This document shows, one piece after another, positions 1 through 9,130 of a stretch of 64,000 nt of DNA. Origin of the DNA: Luteimonas suaedae (GTDB lineage Bacteria; Pseudomonadota; Gammaproteobacteria; Xanthomonadales; Xanthomonadaceae); contig NZ_VSSP01000015.1 of assembly GCF_008312895.1 (NCBI RefSeq), forward strand, positions 19,157 to 83,156, given 5' to 3'. The notes under the pieces are model-generated. The model was given only the letters and a program-made list of their open reading frames with translations. It did not search any database and was not told the origin of the DNA. Made by a program: the position numbers and the translations under genes. Within the stretch, counting starts at the first letter, position 1; the number at the start of each line of letters is the position of its first letter.

Positions 1-5
1 GCCTG

Positions 6-365
6 ATGCGCTTTCTCGAGACTGACGAGCACGACGATCCGATCCTGTCGGTGGTCAACCTCGTCGACCTGTTCCTGGTGGTGATCGCGGTGCTGATGAT
101 CATCATCGTCAGCAATCCGCTGAACCCGTTCTCCGACAAGACCGTGGTGGTGGTGGAGAACCCGGGCCAGGCCGACATGCGGATGCTGGTCAAGGACGGC
201 GAGGAGCTGCGCGAGTACGAATCCAGCGGCGAGATCGGCGAGGGCGAGGGCGTCAAGGCCGGCGTCGCCTACCGCCTCGCCGACGGCCGCATGGTGTACG
301 TGCCGGAAGCGCCGGCCGGCGACGCGGGCGGCGGTGCAGCCTCCGCCGACGGCGCCGCGCAATAG
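6..365 (+). CDS. DUF2149 domain protein, single-pass membrane
   Basis: This 119-residue protein has a short acidic N-terminus, one hydrophobic segment (about residues 17-40, rich in V/L/I) and a polar C-terminal part of about 75 residues. That is the layout of DUF2149 proteins. From family knowledge, these usually sit next to MotA/TolQ/ExbB-type proton channels and often near cobN or TonB-dependent receptors, so the likely role is an ExbD-like partner in energising outer-membrane transport. The ATG lies 5 bases from the window edge, so the upstream genes and any operon cannot be seen. It converges on the S9 peptidase gene 34 bases downstream. No terminator-like hairpin is obvious between them. 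The function is inferred, not shown. Confidence 0.8.
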   Translation: MRFLETDEHDDPILSVVNLVDLFLVVIAVLMIIIVSNPLNPFSDKTVVVVENPGQADMRMLVKDGEELREYESSGEIGEGEGVKAGVAYRLADGRMVYVPEAPAGDAGGGAASADGAAQ

Positions 366-399
366 CGAAGCGTCCGCGTGAGCGGTGGCGCGCGCGCAA

Positions 400-2529
400 T
401 TACCGCAGCGCGCGCCAGCGCGCGTACCGCGCGACCTTGTCCGGCGACGGATCCTCGCGACCGTTCAACCAGAAGTCGAACCAGTCGAGATTGCGTTCGG
501 CCGATTCGCGCTGCAGCTGCGGTGCGGCCAGGTTGTGGCCCGTCTGCGGATAGATGACGAATTCGGCGGGCATGCCGGCGCGCCGCGCGGCCTTGGGAAA
601 GCCGAGCATGAAGAGCGCGGTGCCGTAGGCGCCGCCCTCGAACAGGCTGGCGGTCGCGGCGCCGGCGAAGTGCAGGTTGGGGGAGTCGCGCAGGTAGCGC
701 TGCGGCGCCTCGTACAAGCTCGCGCCCAGGATCGCGTCGTGGATCTCGCGGTTGGCGTATTCGTTCATCAGCTCGTACATCACCACGCTGCTGGCGGCGC
801 CCTCGGCGAACGAGGCCGCGCGGAAGATGCGCTCGCGTCCCATCAGCAGCGGCCCGAGATAGGCGCCGTGGCTGTGGCCGGAAATGCCGAGCCGCGCCGG
901 ATCCGCGACGCCGGCATCGACCAGCGCCTGCACGCCGGTCGCGATGTCCCGCAGCGGCAGGTCGCCGCCGCGCGCGGCGACGTCCATGCCGTAGCTGTGG
1001 CTGCCGCCGTAGTTGGGCACGAACACCGCGATGCCGCGCTCGGCGAGCGCCTCCAGCGGGTGCGGCCAGTAGGCGAAGTAGGCGGCGAAGGCGTCGGGAA
1101 ACGGAAACGACGGGCCGCCGTGCACATGCGTCACCAGCGGCCAGGGCGCGCGCCCGCGGTCGTCGTGCGGCGGCTCCAGCAGCCAGCCCGCGATCTCGAC
1201 CCCGTCGCTGCCGCGCCAGCGCACCTCGCGCGCGCCGAATCGCACGCGCGCGGCGACGGCGGCGTTGAAGGCGGTCAGCCGCCGGACGCCGGCGGCGGTG
1301 CGGACGTGGATCTCCGGCGGACGGGTCAGGCTCTGGTTGACGAACGCGACGATGGAGCGATCGGCGGAGAAGCGGAACAGCTCACTGCTGCCGTCGAGGC
1401 CGGCGACGGCATCGGCGGGCCGCCGGCCGTCGGGATCGACCGCGAACAGCGAGCGCACCCCGGCGAACGTGCTCTCCACCAGCAGTTCGCGTTCCGAGGC
1501 GACGGTGACGCGCAGGCCGGAGGGATAGAACTCGCCCGGGTGCCAGCGCTGCGTCGGCGGCAGCGGCGCCGGATCCACCAGCGCCCAGTCCGGGAACGAA
1601 TCGCTGACCCACGGGTCGCGTTCGCGGATGCGGCGCAGCAGCAGCCTGCCGCCGGGCGACCATTCGCCGCCCTCGTAGCGCATCCCCAGTGCGTCACGCG
1701 CCGGCGCGGTCGCCTCGGCCACCGCCTCGAAACGGCCCGAGGCAGCATCGACGACGCCGACGCTGGTGCGGCCGCCGCGCGGCTGCGCCGCGGCGTCGGC
1801 GATGTAGACCACCGAGAGCCGGCGTCCGTCGGGCGACCAGGACAGGCCGCCGACGACCTCGCCGGGCACCTCGACCGCGACGGCGCCGCCCTCGCGCTCC
1901 ATCAGCCACAGCCGCGGCGCCGGCGCGTCGGCCGTGATGTCCCAGTGCGGATTGACGAAGTCGTGCGCGCTCAGCGCCTCGCTGTCGACCACGATGCCGG
2001 CGTCGTCGTTGCGGAACCGCTCGTACAGCGACGGTGCCGGATCGGGTCGCGCCCGGGTCAGATAGGCCAGGCGGGCGCCGTCGGCGGATACGCTGAAGCG
2101 CTCGATCGGCGCCGCCGCCCGGGTCAGCGGCCGCGTCCGGGTGGTGGCCGGATCGAAGGCGTGGACCTGGCTGCCGTCCGCGCCGTCGGCGAGGAACGCG
2201 AGCTCGCCGGTGCCCGCGATCCAGGCGAAATCGCGGCCGTCGGCCAGCGCCTTGGGCGTGGTGGCGATATCGGTCTGCAGCGCGTGCAGATGGACCCTGG
2301 CGGCGTCCCGCGCCTGCTCCGGCGCGGCCCCGTCCAGCGCGTACACCAGCCACTCGCCGTCGGCGGACAGGGCCAGCTCGGTGACCCGCCGCAGGCGGAA
2401 ATAGTCGTCGACCGCGAAGCCCGCTGCCCGCTCGCTGGCCGCGGCATGCGGCGCCGGCATCGCCAGCAGGCAGGTGGCGACCAGGACCAGGCAGGCCGCC
2501 GGCATCGCCGTGCGCAGGAATCGGCGCAT
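400..2529 (-). CDS. Secreted S9 prolyl-oligopeptidase-type peptidase, lasso-isopeptidase-like
   Basis: The 709-residue product has a signal peptide (hydrophobic run, AHA-type cleavage region near residue 30), an N-terminal beta-propeller-like part with repeated W/F-SPDG motifs, and a C-terminal alpha/beta hydrolase domain. The nucleophile is the Ser of GHSHG (about residue 553) and the base is the His of QTGHN (about 665). The usual acid Asp between them is not evident; a Glu in LFEGG (about 631) is the best candidate. As I recall, Glu is also the acid in the lasso isopeptidase Atxe2. The C-terminus (DPSPDKVARYARWRAL) resembles that subfamily. It is the last gene of the fecI-fecR-receptor-peptidase operon, the same set found with proteobacterial lasso isopeptidases. 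The ATG at 2529 gives the better signal peptide; a GTG at 2568 overlaps the receptor stop. An ordinary dipeptidyl-peptidase is the alternative. Confidence 0.85.
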   Translation of the reverse strand: MRRFLRTAMPAACLVLVATCLLAMPAPHAAASERAAGFAVDDYFRLRRVTELALSADGEWLVYALDGAAPEQARDAARVHLHALQTDIATTPKALADGRDFAWIAGTGELAFLADGADGSQVHAFDPATTRTRPLTRAAAPIERFSVSADGARLAYLTRARPDPAPSLYERFRNDDAGIVVDSEALSAHDFVNPHWDITADAPAPRLWLMEREGGAVAVEVPGEVVGGLSWSPDGRRLSVVYIADAAAQPRGGRTSVGVVDAASGRFEAVAEATAPARDALGMRYEGGEWSPGGRLLLRRIRERDPWVSDSFPDWALVDPAPLPPTQRWHPGEFYPSGLRVTVASERELLVESTFAGVRSLFAVDPDGRRPADAVAGLDGSSELFRFSADRSIVAFVNQSLTRPPEIHVRTAAGVRRLTAFNAAVAARVRFGAREVRWRGSDGVEIAGWLLEPPHDDRGRAPWPLVTHVHGGPSFPFPDAFAAYFAYWPHPLEALAERGIAVFVPNYGGSHSYGMDVAARGGDLPLRDIATGVQALVDAGVADPARLGISGHSHGAYLGPLLMGRERIFRAASFAEGAASSVVMYELMNEYANREIHDAILGASLYEAPQRYLRDSPNLHFAGAATASLFEGGAYGTALFMLGFPKAARRAGMPAEFVIYPQTGHNLAAPQLQRESAERNLDWFDFWLNGREDPSPDKVARYARWRALR

Positions 2530-2561
2530 CGCGGGTCGCGCTGCCGGGTGGGCGGATCCGG

Positions 2562-5267
2562 CTACCACTGCCGGGCCAGCTGCAGCGAGACGTAGCGGCC
2601 GAACGGGCTGGCGTTGGCGGCGTCGTACAGCACGCCCATCAGGCTGTCGCCGAACCGCGGCGGGTCGCGGTCCAGCAGGTTCTTGACGCTGAGCGTGGCG
2701 CTGACGCCGGCAAGCGCGCCGTCGCCGTAGGCGCTGCCGTCGTAGCGCAGCGACAGGTCCACGGTCGTCCAGGAACCCATGCGCGAGGGCGGCGTGGAGA
2801 ACGGGTTGCGGTAGTCGCCGACGTAATTGGCGTACAGGCTGGCGCCGTAGGCGCCGCGCATCCAGCCGAGTCGGGCGCGGGCGCGGGTGTCGGCGGGCTT
2901 GCCGACCTCGTTCAACAGGTCGAAGGCCGGGCTACGCGCGGTGACGCGGCGGGTGTGGTCGAGCGTATAGGTCAGGTTGAGCTCGAGGCTCAGCTCGCCG
3001 ATGCCGGTATCGAACGCGCCGTCCAGGCCCAGGTCGAGCGCACGCATCGTCTCGACGGCGACGTTGCCGAGCCGGTTGTCGAACAGCACCAGGTCCGGGA
3101 ACACCTCGAGGATGTCCTGCGTCGCCGGGTCGAACGCGGTGCCGGTTTCATTGCTGATGAAGCCGTCCTCGTCCAGCGCCAGCGCGGCCGCGGCCAGGTC
3201 GGCGCCGGGCGCGAAGACGATCAGGCCGGGATAGCGGTCGGCGCGCTCGAGCACCAGCTCGCGATCGGCGTTGACGCTGGGCTGCTCGATCCTGCCGTCG
3301 TACTTCACCTCGAAGTACGAGACCGAGGTCTTCAGCCAGCACGCGAACGGCGGCAGGTAGTCGAAGCCGAGGCTCCAGGTCTCGGCCTCCTCCGGCTGCA
3401 GCGTCGCGCCGGTGCCCTGGGTGAACAGCACCGGCACGCTGGCGCCGGGGCGCGCGGGATCGGACACCAGCTCCAGGAATGCCTCCGTCGATGGCTGCAG
3501 CTCGACCAGCGCCGGCGCCCGGAACGCGGTGGAATAGGCGCCGCGCAGGGTGAAATTGGCGCTCGGCGCCCAGGTGATGCCCGCCTGCGGGTTGAAGGTG
3601 CCGCCGAAATCGTCGTACTCGTCGTAGCGGCCGGCCAGCGACATTTCCAGCTGCCGCAGGCCGGGGCGGTCGCCGTCGCGGACGATCGGCAGCACCACCT
3701 CGGCGAACGCCGAGTTCACGCGGCGGTCGCCGTCGAAGCCGGTCTCGCCGTCGACGGTGCGCGCGTAGCCGTCGCGGCGATGCTCCACGCCGAACGCGGC
3801 GCGCGGCACGATGCCGCCGAATGCGCCCAGCGGGCCGTCGGCCACCGCGGTGAAGCTGGACAGCGTGGAGCGGCTGTCGCTGCGCGAGGCGTCCTCGAAG
3901 GCGAAGCCGCCCAGGTCGATGAACAGCTCGGTGTCGTTGGCGTTCTCGGCCACGCTGGTGCCGGCGGACACGTCCAGCAGCCAGTCGTCGCCGAGCCCGA
4001 TCCGGGCCCCGGCCGAGGCGCTGTAGCTGTCGTTGACGTTGCGGGCGTCGGTGTAGCTGTCCTCGTCGGCGCCGAGGAAATAGCGCAGCGCACGATCCTC
4101 GAATTTCTTGCGGGTGTACAGGGCGTCGGCGTACAGCTCCACCGCGTCGGTGAGCGAGAACCGGCCCGAGGCGAAGCCGGAGTGGCGCCAGGTGTCGGCC
4201 TGGGCGTTCAGGCTCAGCTGGGTCATGTCGATCTCGGGATTGTTGTGCAGCGAGAGCAGCCCGGCATCGGCCAGGTCCAGTGCCCGGTCGCGGCCGTAGT
4301 CGTAGGCGACCACGAACCCGCCGCGCTCGCGGTCGATGCCGGCGATCTGGCTGAACTGCAGCCGTTCGCCGCCCGCGTCGGCGGCGCCGAAGCCGAGCCG
4401 GGTCTCGGCGCCGCTGAAGTCGCGCCGGGTGATGAGGTTGACCACGCCGGCGACGGCGTCGGCGCCGTACACCGCCGAGCGCCCGCCGGTGACCACTTCG
4501 ACGCCCTCGATCACCGACAGCGGCACCGTGGAGACGTCGAACACGCGCCCGCCGATGCTGCCGGCGCGGCGGGTGCCGTTGACCAGGGTGAGGGTGGACT
4601 GCGCGCCGAGCCCGCGCAGGTCGACCGCCACCGCGCGCGAATTGTTCAGCCCGCGCAGCTGCGAGCCGCCTTCGTTGGCGAAGCGGCCGTCGGGCGTGAC
4701 CTCGGCGAAGTTCTGCGGCAGGTGCTCGAACACTTCCTCCAGCGAATTCTGCCCGGCGTTCCGGAAGTCCTCGCGATCCAGGTGGATGACCGGCGCCGCC
4801 ACGTTCACCCCGCGCAGGCGCGTGCCGGTGACCACCACGTCCTCGAGGGTGGACAGGTCGTCGTCGGCCGGCGGCGGCGGTTGCGCCGCCGGATCCTCGA
4901 TCAGCAGCACGCCGGCCGCGCTCCTGCGGGCCGACAGCCCGGTGCCGCGCAGCAGCAGGCGCACCGCGGCGTCGGGATCGTGGCGCCCGGACAACGCCGC
5001 GCTGGTCCTGCCGCGGACCACGGCGCCGTCGAACACCACCTGCTCGCGCGCGGCGTCGGCGAACGCGCGCAGCGCCGCGCCCAGCTCCTGTTCCGGAATG
5101 TCGAACGCGTACACGGCCCGGCCGGCGGAGGCTTGCGGCGGCTCGCGCTGCTGCGCCGCGGCCAGGTGCGGCGCGGCCAGCGCCAGCAGGATGGCGACCG
5201 TGCAACGCTTGCGGACGATGCGACGACCCGCGCCGGACGACGGGCTGGATGACGGGCTGAACGACAT
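2562..5267 (-). CDS. TonB-dependent receptor with STN signalling domain
   Basis: An outer-membrane receptor of 901 residues. It has a signal peptide ending in AAAQ, an STN (secretin/TonB N-terminal) domain of about 70 residues, a TonB-box-like segment followed by the plug (LEDVVVTGTR, then many Gly/Arg/Val motifs), and a long beta-barrel ending in an aromatic residue (LARQW). The STN domain marks it as a transducer that can signal to the FecR-type anti-sigma factor encoded just upstream. The start at 5267 is chosen because GGGAGGGG lies 7 bases before the ATG; the frame stays open to 5321 without such a site. The ligand is unknown. With an isopeptidase-like gene directly downstream, uptake of a small peptide or siderophore-like compound is plausible. 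Confidence 0.93.
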   Translation of the reverse strand: MSFSPSSSPSSGAGRRIVRKRCTVAILLALAAPHLAAAQQREPPQASAGRAVYAFDIPEQELGAALRAFADAAREQVVFDGAVVRGRTSAALSGRHDPDAAVRLLLRGTGLSARRSAAGVLLIEDPAAQPPPPADDDLSTLEDVVVTGTRLRGVNVAAPVIHLDREDFRNAGQNSLEEVFEHLPQNFAEVTPDGRFANEGGSQLRGLNNSRAVAVDLRGLGAQSTLTLVNGTRRAGSIGGRVFDVSTVPLSVIEGVEVVTGGRSAVYGADAVAGVVNLITRRDFSGAETRLGFGAADAGGERLQFSQIAGIDRERGGFVVAYDYGRDRALDLADAGLLSLHNNPEIDMTQLSLNAQADTWRHSGFASGRFSLTDAVELYADALYTRKKFEDRALRYFLGADEDSYTDARNVNDSYSASAGARIGLGDDWLLDVSAGTSVAENANDTELFIDLGGFAFEDASRSDSRSTLSSFTAVADGPLGAFGGIVPRAAFGVEHRRDGYARTVDGETGFDGDRRVNSAFAEVVLPIVRDGDRPGLRQLEMSLAGRYDEYDDFGGTFNPQAGITWAPSANFTLRGAYSTAFRAPALVELQPSTEAFLELVSDPARPGASVPVLFTQGTGATLQPEEAETWSLGFDYLPPFACWLKTSVSYFEVKYDGRIEQPSVNADRELVLERADRYPGLIVFAPGADLAAAALALDEDGFISNETGTAFDPATQDILEVFPDLVLFDNRLGNVAVETMRALDLGLDGAFDTGIGELSLELNLTYTLDHTRRVTARSPAFDLLNEVGKPADTRARARLGWMRGAYGASLYANYVGDYRNPFSTPPSRMGSWTTVDLSLRYDGSAYGDGALAGVSATLSVKNLLDRDPPRFGDSLMGVLYDAANASPFGRYVSLQLARQW

Positions 5268-5336
5268 GGGATTTCCCCTCCCGGTCATGCGGATGGATGA
5301 CCTGTGCAGGTCAAGACGCACCAGTGCGCGTGTCTT

Positions 5337-6398
5337 TCACCTGGAAGGCGGTGGATCCGCATCGCGGAGGGCGAAGAAGGTGCGTCGCCCGTCCCGCTGG
5401 CGCACCGTCACCGGGAACACCTCGGTCACCGCCTCGACGAAGGCGTCGGTGTCGCGCGCGGTGAACACGCCGTCGATGCGCACGGCCGCGGCCGCCGCGT
5501 CGCCGACGGCGAGCGCGTCGTCGGTATGGCGATTGACACGCTCGACCGCCGAGGCCAGCGGCTCGTCGACGAACACCAGCTGCCCGGCTTCCCACGCCAG
5601 CGAGCGCTGCGGATCGGCATCGGCGATCCTGGCCGCGGGCGCGTCGATGGCGGCGATCAGCTCGCGGCCCGGCAACAGCAGCGTCCGGTCCGGCGCCGGC
5701 GTTTCCGGGTCCAGGCGCACCGGCTCCGGGGGCGCGCCGCGCGCCGGCGCGTCGAACACCGCGACCCGCCCCTCGTACAGGATCACCCGCACATCGCGCT
5801 GCAGCAGCTCGACGCTGAAGGCGGTGCCGGTCGCGACCACGGTCTTGGTGGCGGCAGTGACGGTGAACGCGCGCTCCGGGTCCTTGGCGACCTCGAACTT
5901 GGCGCGGCCGCGGAGCAGGCGCAGCGCGCGCCGGTCGCGCGACCACGACACGCGGACGCGGGTGTCGGCATCGAGCGAGAGTTCGGAGCCGTCGCGCAGC
6001 ACCACTTGGCGGCGCTCGCCGGCGCGGGTGTCGTAGGTCTCCGGCCAGCGGCCGAGGCCGCCGGCGAGCAGCGCCAGCAGCAATGTCGCCGCGAGCGCCG
6101 CCGCGATCGCGCCGGGCACCGGCACCCGCCAGGCCCAGCGTCGCCGCTGGGCGCGCCGGAATCCGGCCAGCGCCGCGCCGCGCATCGCCAGCAGCCCCGG
6201 GGACAGGCCGGCCTCGCCGACGGTGGCCCAGGCGTCCCCGGCGCGGCCGAAGGCGGCGCGGTTGGCCGGGTCGGCGTCCAGCCACTGCGCCAGGCGCTGC
6301 CGTTCCTCCGTCGTTAGCGGACGTTCCGCCATGCGCAGCTGCCAGGCGATCGCGCGCCGCGCCGCCGGATCGTCGTGGACCGGGTGCGGCGTCTTCAT
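5337..6398 (-). CDS. FecR-family anti-sigma factor
   Basis: This 353-residue inner-membrane regulator has an N-terminal cytoplasmic domain (DUF4880 type, with RLAQWLDADPANRAAF), one transmembrane segment at about residues 98-118, and a periplasmic FecR domain (TRAGERRQVVLRDGS, then VRVILYEGRVAVFD) with a C-terminal region of the type that contacts the receptor STN domain. It would hold the FecI-type sigma factor inactive, or prime it, until the receptor signals. Its start overlaps the sigma-factor stop by four bases (ATGA), showing translational coupling. The receptor gene follows 69 bases downstream. All parts expected of a cell-surface signalling system are present. Confidence 0.92.
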   Translation of the reverse strand: MKTPHPVHDDPAARRAIAWQLRMAERPLTTEERQRLAQWLDADPANRAAFGRAGDAWATVGEAGLSPGLLAMRGAALAGFRRAQRRRWAWRVPVPGAIAAALAATLLLALLAGGLGRWPETYDTRAGERRQVVLRDGSELSLDADTRVRVSWSRDRRALRLLRGRAKFEVAKDPERAFTVTAATKTVVATGTAFSVELLQRDVRVILYEGRVAVFDAPARGAPPEPVRLDPETPAPDRTLLLPGRELIAAIDAPAARIADADPQRSLAWEAGQLVFVDEPLASAVERVNRHTDDALAVGDAAAAAVRIDGVFTARDTDAFVEAVTEVFPVTVRQRDGRRTFFALRDADPPPSR

Positions 6399-6949
6399 GC
6401 GTCCTTCCCCAGCCGGTCCATCAGGTGCGCCATCGCGCGGAACAGGTGCTTGTCGACCGCGCTGCCGGAAATGCCGAAGGCCTCGGCGATCGCGCGCTTG
6501 TCGACGTTCTCGAGCCGGTAGAGCACGAAGATGGTGCGGGTCCGCTCGGGCAGTTCACGCAATCCCCGTTCCACCAGCGCCAGCGATTCGCGGTCGGCCG
6601 AGAAGCGCGCCGGATCGAGCGTGTCGATCCCGGCCTCGTCCTCCAGGCTGACCCGCGCGCGGTGGTCCGCGCGCACCTTGTTGCGGCGCCCGCGGTCGCG
6701 CAGCAGGTTGGCGGCGACGTGGAAGACGTAGCCGTCGCGGGATTTCAGCTGCCCCAGGTCGATCGTCGCCAGCCGCACGAACACCTCCTGGGTCAGGTCC
6801 TCGGCCTCGGCATGGCTGGCTGCCCGGCGCAGGAAATAGGCCATCAGCGCCGGCCGGTAGTGCCGGCTCAGCCGCGAGAGTTCGTTTTCCGGCTCCGGAC
6901 GCACCCGTTGCTCATCCACGAAAGAGGGTCGGTACCGTACAAGACGCAC
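6395..6949 (-). CDS. ECF sigma factor, FecI type
   Basis: The product is a 184-residue RNA polymerase sigma factor. Region 2 is visible as a helix pattern ending in DLTQEVFVRLA (about residues 50-62) followed by RDGYVFHVAANLLRD. Region 4 carries RTIFVLYRLENVDKRAIAEAFG and a helix-turn-helix with SGSAVDKHL. Length and layout match iron-starvation-type ECF factors paired with FecR. It heads the operon with fecR, the receptor and the peptidase. A regulated promoter should lie in the 89 bases before the next gene, but I cannot point to one with confidence. The ATG at 6949 is the first in frame; a later start is possible because the first 20 residues are weakly conserved. Confidence 0.92.
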   Translation of the reverse strand: MRLVRYRPSFVDEQRVRPEPENELSRLSRHYRPALMAYFLRRAASHAEAEDLTQEVFVRLATIDLGQLKSRDGYVFHVAANLLRDRGRRNKVRADHRARVSLEDEAGIDTLDPARFSADRESLALVERGLRELPERTRTIFVLYRLENVDKRAIAEAFGISGSAVDKHLFRAMAHLMDRLGKDA

Positions 6950-7038
6950 TAGCGGCGAAAGTATGCATCCGGGGCGCCACGACCCGGCGGCCGGCAGGCG
7001 ATGCGAGGCGGGACCGGATGCGGGAGGTGCGGGTCCGC

Positions 7039-7512
7039 CTAGCGTCCGTGGTCCGCCAGCAGGTTCACGATGCGCGGCGTGACCGCTCCGTCCGACACCC
7101 GCAGTTCCGCCGCGGTGACCGGCAGCTTGAAGCGCCGCGGGCCGGCGCTGCCGGGATTGACGTACAGCACGCCGTCGCGTTCCTCGATCAGCGGCTTGTG
7201 CGAATGCCCCGAGACCACCACGTCGATGCCGGCGGCCGCAGGGTCGAGATCGAGCTGGTTGCGATCGTGCAGTACCAGAAAGCGGAGGCCGGCCAGCTCC
7301 ACGCGCAGGGTCTCGGGAACGTCCGCGGCCCAGGCGGCGACGTCGATGTTGCCGCGGATCGCGGTGAGCGGCGCGATCGCGGCCAGTTCGTCCAGGATCT
7401 CCGGCCGGCCGATGTCGCCGGCGTGGACGATCTGGTCGCAGTCGTGCAGGAAGGCCTGCGCCTCGGGCCTAAGCAGGCCATGGGTGTCGGAGATGAGGCC
7501 TATGCGGATCAT
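7039..7512 (-). CDS. YfcE/MJ0936-type metallophosphoesterase
   Basis: This 157-residue protein carries the full calcineurin-like metal-binding set: SDTHG (residues 8-12), HAGDIG (30-35), RGNID (about 53-57), an HD in the middle (LVLHDRN) and GHSHK (about 102). The short length and the simple domain match the YfcE/MJ0936 family of cytosolic phosphodiesterases, which hydrolyse phosphodiester model substrates and depend on Mn2+ or a similar ion. The natural substrate is generally unknown. It stands alone: the fecI gene ends its operon to the left, and 160 bases with no recognised site separate it from the desaturase gene to the right. Confidence 0.9.
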   Translation of the reverse strand: MIRIGLISDTHGLLRPEAQAFLHDCDQIVHAGDIGRPEILDELAAIAPLTAIRGNIDVAAWAADVPETLRVELAGLRFLVLHDRNQLDLDPAAAGIDVVVSGHSHKPLIEERDGVLYVNPGSAGPRRFKLPVTAAELRVSDGAVTPRIVNLLADHGR

Positions 7513-7673
7513 TGGCGGCTCGCTCGGCTCGGTGTCATGCCTGCGCAGCGATCTTCGTCACAGGTCGAGCAGGCGAGGCGAACTGCCGGTCCATCGGCAG
7601 GATCGCGTCGACGCTTCTCCAAGGAGCACACGGTTCCGGAGCCGGCATCGGGGAAAGCGTGATGGCCCGCCGC

Positions 7674-8747
7674 TCAGTCGTCACGCGCTTCGTCTCCGGT
7701 GCGAGTCCGGTGCCGTTGTTCCCTTCGAAGTTGCCGCATGCGCCCATAGCCGACCAGCTTCTTGGCCTTCTCGTCCCACAAGCGGAACGCCAGGGATTTC
7801 AGGCTGGACGACAGCGTCAATGGTTTGACCCGCTGGAAGATCGGATCCGCCTCGTGGCATTTCTGCAGGTGGTAGTTGGGGACGCGCGGGCTCAGGTGAT
7901 GGATGTGGTGGAAGCCGATGTTGCCCGAGAACCACTGCAGGATCCTCGGCAGCTTGTAGAACGAGCTGCCCTGCAGTGCGGCCGCGGTGTAGTCCCAGTC
8001 GTCGCCCCGCTCCCAGTACGCGTCTTCGAACTGGTGCTGCACATAGAACAGCCAGACGCCCATCGCACCCGAGATCATGGTGACCGTCAGCTGGATCAGC
8101 AGGTACGGGACGATGCCATAGATCCACGACAGCACGACCGCCATGCACAGGATCGCCAGGTTCATCCACCAGACCGAGCGGCGCTCGCGCGGATTCGACT
8201 TGGCGGAAGGAAACCGCTGCTCGATCACGAACATGTACAAGGGCGCGATGACGAAGAGCACGAACGGATTGCGCGCCAGGCGGTAGGCGAACCGCTTCCA
8301 TCGGGACGCATCCAGGTATTCCTGCACCGTCATCGTCCAGACGTCGCCGGTGCCGCGCTTGTCCAGGTGTCCGGCCGTGCCGTGATGGATCGCGTGCTCC
8401 CAGCGCCACTGGTAGTAGGGGGTGAACGTCAGCATGCCGGCGATGAAGCCGACGATGTCGTTGGCTCGCCCGGACTTGAAGTACGAGCCGTGCCCGCAGT
8501 CATGGAAGATGATGAAGATGCGCACCAGAAAGCCGCTCGCCAGCACCGCCAGCGGCACGATGAGCCACCACGAAACCGAGAGGCTGAGATACATCAGGTA
8601 CCACAGCAGCACGTACGGGACGAAGGTGTTGGTGATCTGCCATAGCGCACGGGACGTCGACGGCTGCTGATACTTGGCCACGGCCCGTTTCCAGGCCGCC
8701 TTGTCTTCCGCGCGAATGGTGGAGGTCGAGAATGAATCGCTGGTCAT
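7674..8747 (-). CDS. Membrane fatty acid desaturase
   Basis: This 357-residue membrane protein has three histidine boxes of di-iron desaturases: HDCGH (about residue 82), HAIHH (about 118) and HHIHH (about 285), with hydrophobic segments between boxes one and two and again around residues 160-210. The enzyme would introduce a double bond into membrane acyl chains using O2. The start at 8747 (MTSDSF) is chosen by family N-terminus; no good Shine-Dalgarno sequence precedes it. The frame is open to 8918, so a longer form is possible. A perfect 8-bp inverted repeat lies about 50 bases upstream and may be an operator. Confidence 0.9.
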   Translation of the reverse strand: MTSDSFSTSTIRAEDKAAWKRAVAKYQQPSTSRALWQITNTFVPYVLLWYLMYLSLSVSWWLIVPLAVLASGFLVRIFIIFHDCGHGSYFKSGRANDIVGFIAGMLTFTPYYQWRWEHAIHHGTAGHLDKRGTGDVWTMTVQEYLDASRWKRFAYRLARNPFVLFVIAPLYMFVIEQRFPSAKSNPRERRSVWWMNLAILCMAVVLSWIYGIVPYLLIQLTVTMISGAMGVWLFYVQHQFEDAYWERGDDWDYTAAALQGSSFYKLPRILQWFSGNIGFHHIHHLSPRVPNYHLQKCHEADPIFQRVKPLTLSSSLKSLAFRLWDEKAKKLVGYGRMRQLRREQRHRTRTGDEARDD

Positions 8748-9130
8748 GTTCGGCGGCGCATCTTGGCCCGTTGCCGCAGGACGCCCCGCCGGGAGGCGGA
8801 TGGTGTCATGAAACCATCCGGGGGGCGCCGTTCCCTGGCGACGGATACCCGGTGATTGCGGTTCGAAGGCCATGGGCGTTTGGCGAGAGAGCGTCCATCG
8901 TCGCGCGTGCGCGATCAAGCGCCTGTCAATCCGCGGCTAACCGGGTGATGCGCCGGGCTGCAACGGGACGTGGGCGTCGGAGATCGGCAGATGCAGATCA
9001 TCGGCGCGACCATGTCCGGATCTTGTGGGAATGGCGGCGGTATGCCGTCCCGTCGCCACGCCCACAGGAAAGACGACTGTCCGGCAGCGGTAAACCGCCA
9101 CCCCTCAGGTGCCGCTGCTGCAGGGTGCGC
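8748..9130. other. Intergenic region, 383 bp
   Basis: The region between the desaturase start and the end of the VOC gene. Apart from the inverted repeat at 8797-8820 I see no gene, RNA or terminator. It should hold the desaturase promoter. Confidence 0.5.
8797..8820. promoter_or_regulatory. Inverted repeat upstream of desaturase gene, operator candidate
   Basis: CGGATGGT is followed after 8 bases by ACCATCCG, a perfect 8-bp dyad, 50-73 bases upstream of the chosen desaturase start. Position and symmetry fit a dimeric repressor site of TetR or FadR type. That is inference; no regulator gene is adjacent. In the longer reading frame (start 8918) it would lie inside the coding region. Confidence 0.35.

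Noticed and set aside
385..2595. 736-codon plus-strand frame opposite the S9 peptidase
   Set aside because: Shadow of the peptidase gene; low-complexity Arg/Ala/Gly translation. The same holds for 2955-5252 (receptor) and 16826-19114 (nrdA).
6950..7038. Possible lasso precursor gene near the FecI operon
   Set aside because: The gap is 89 bases and I found no short ORF with a leader and Gly-start core. The lasso cyclase and protease genes are also absent from the window.
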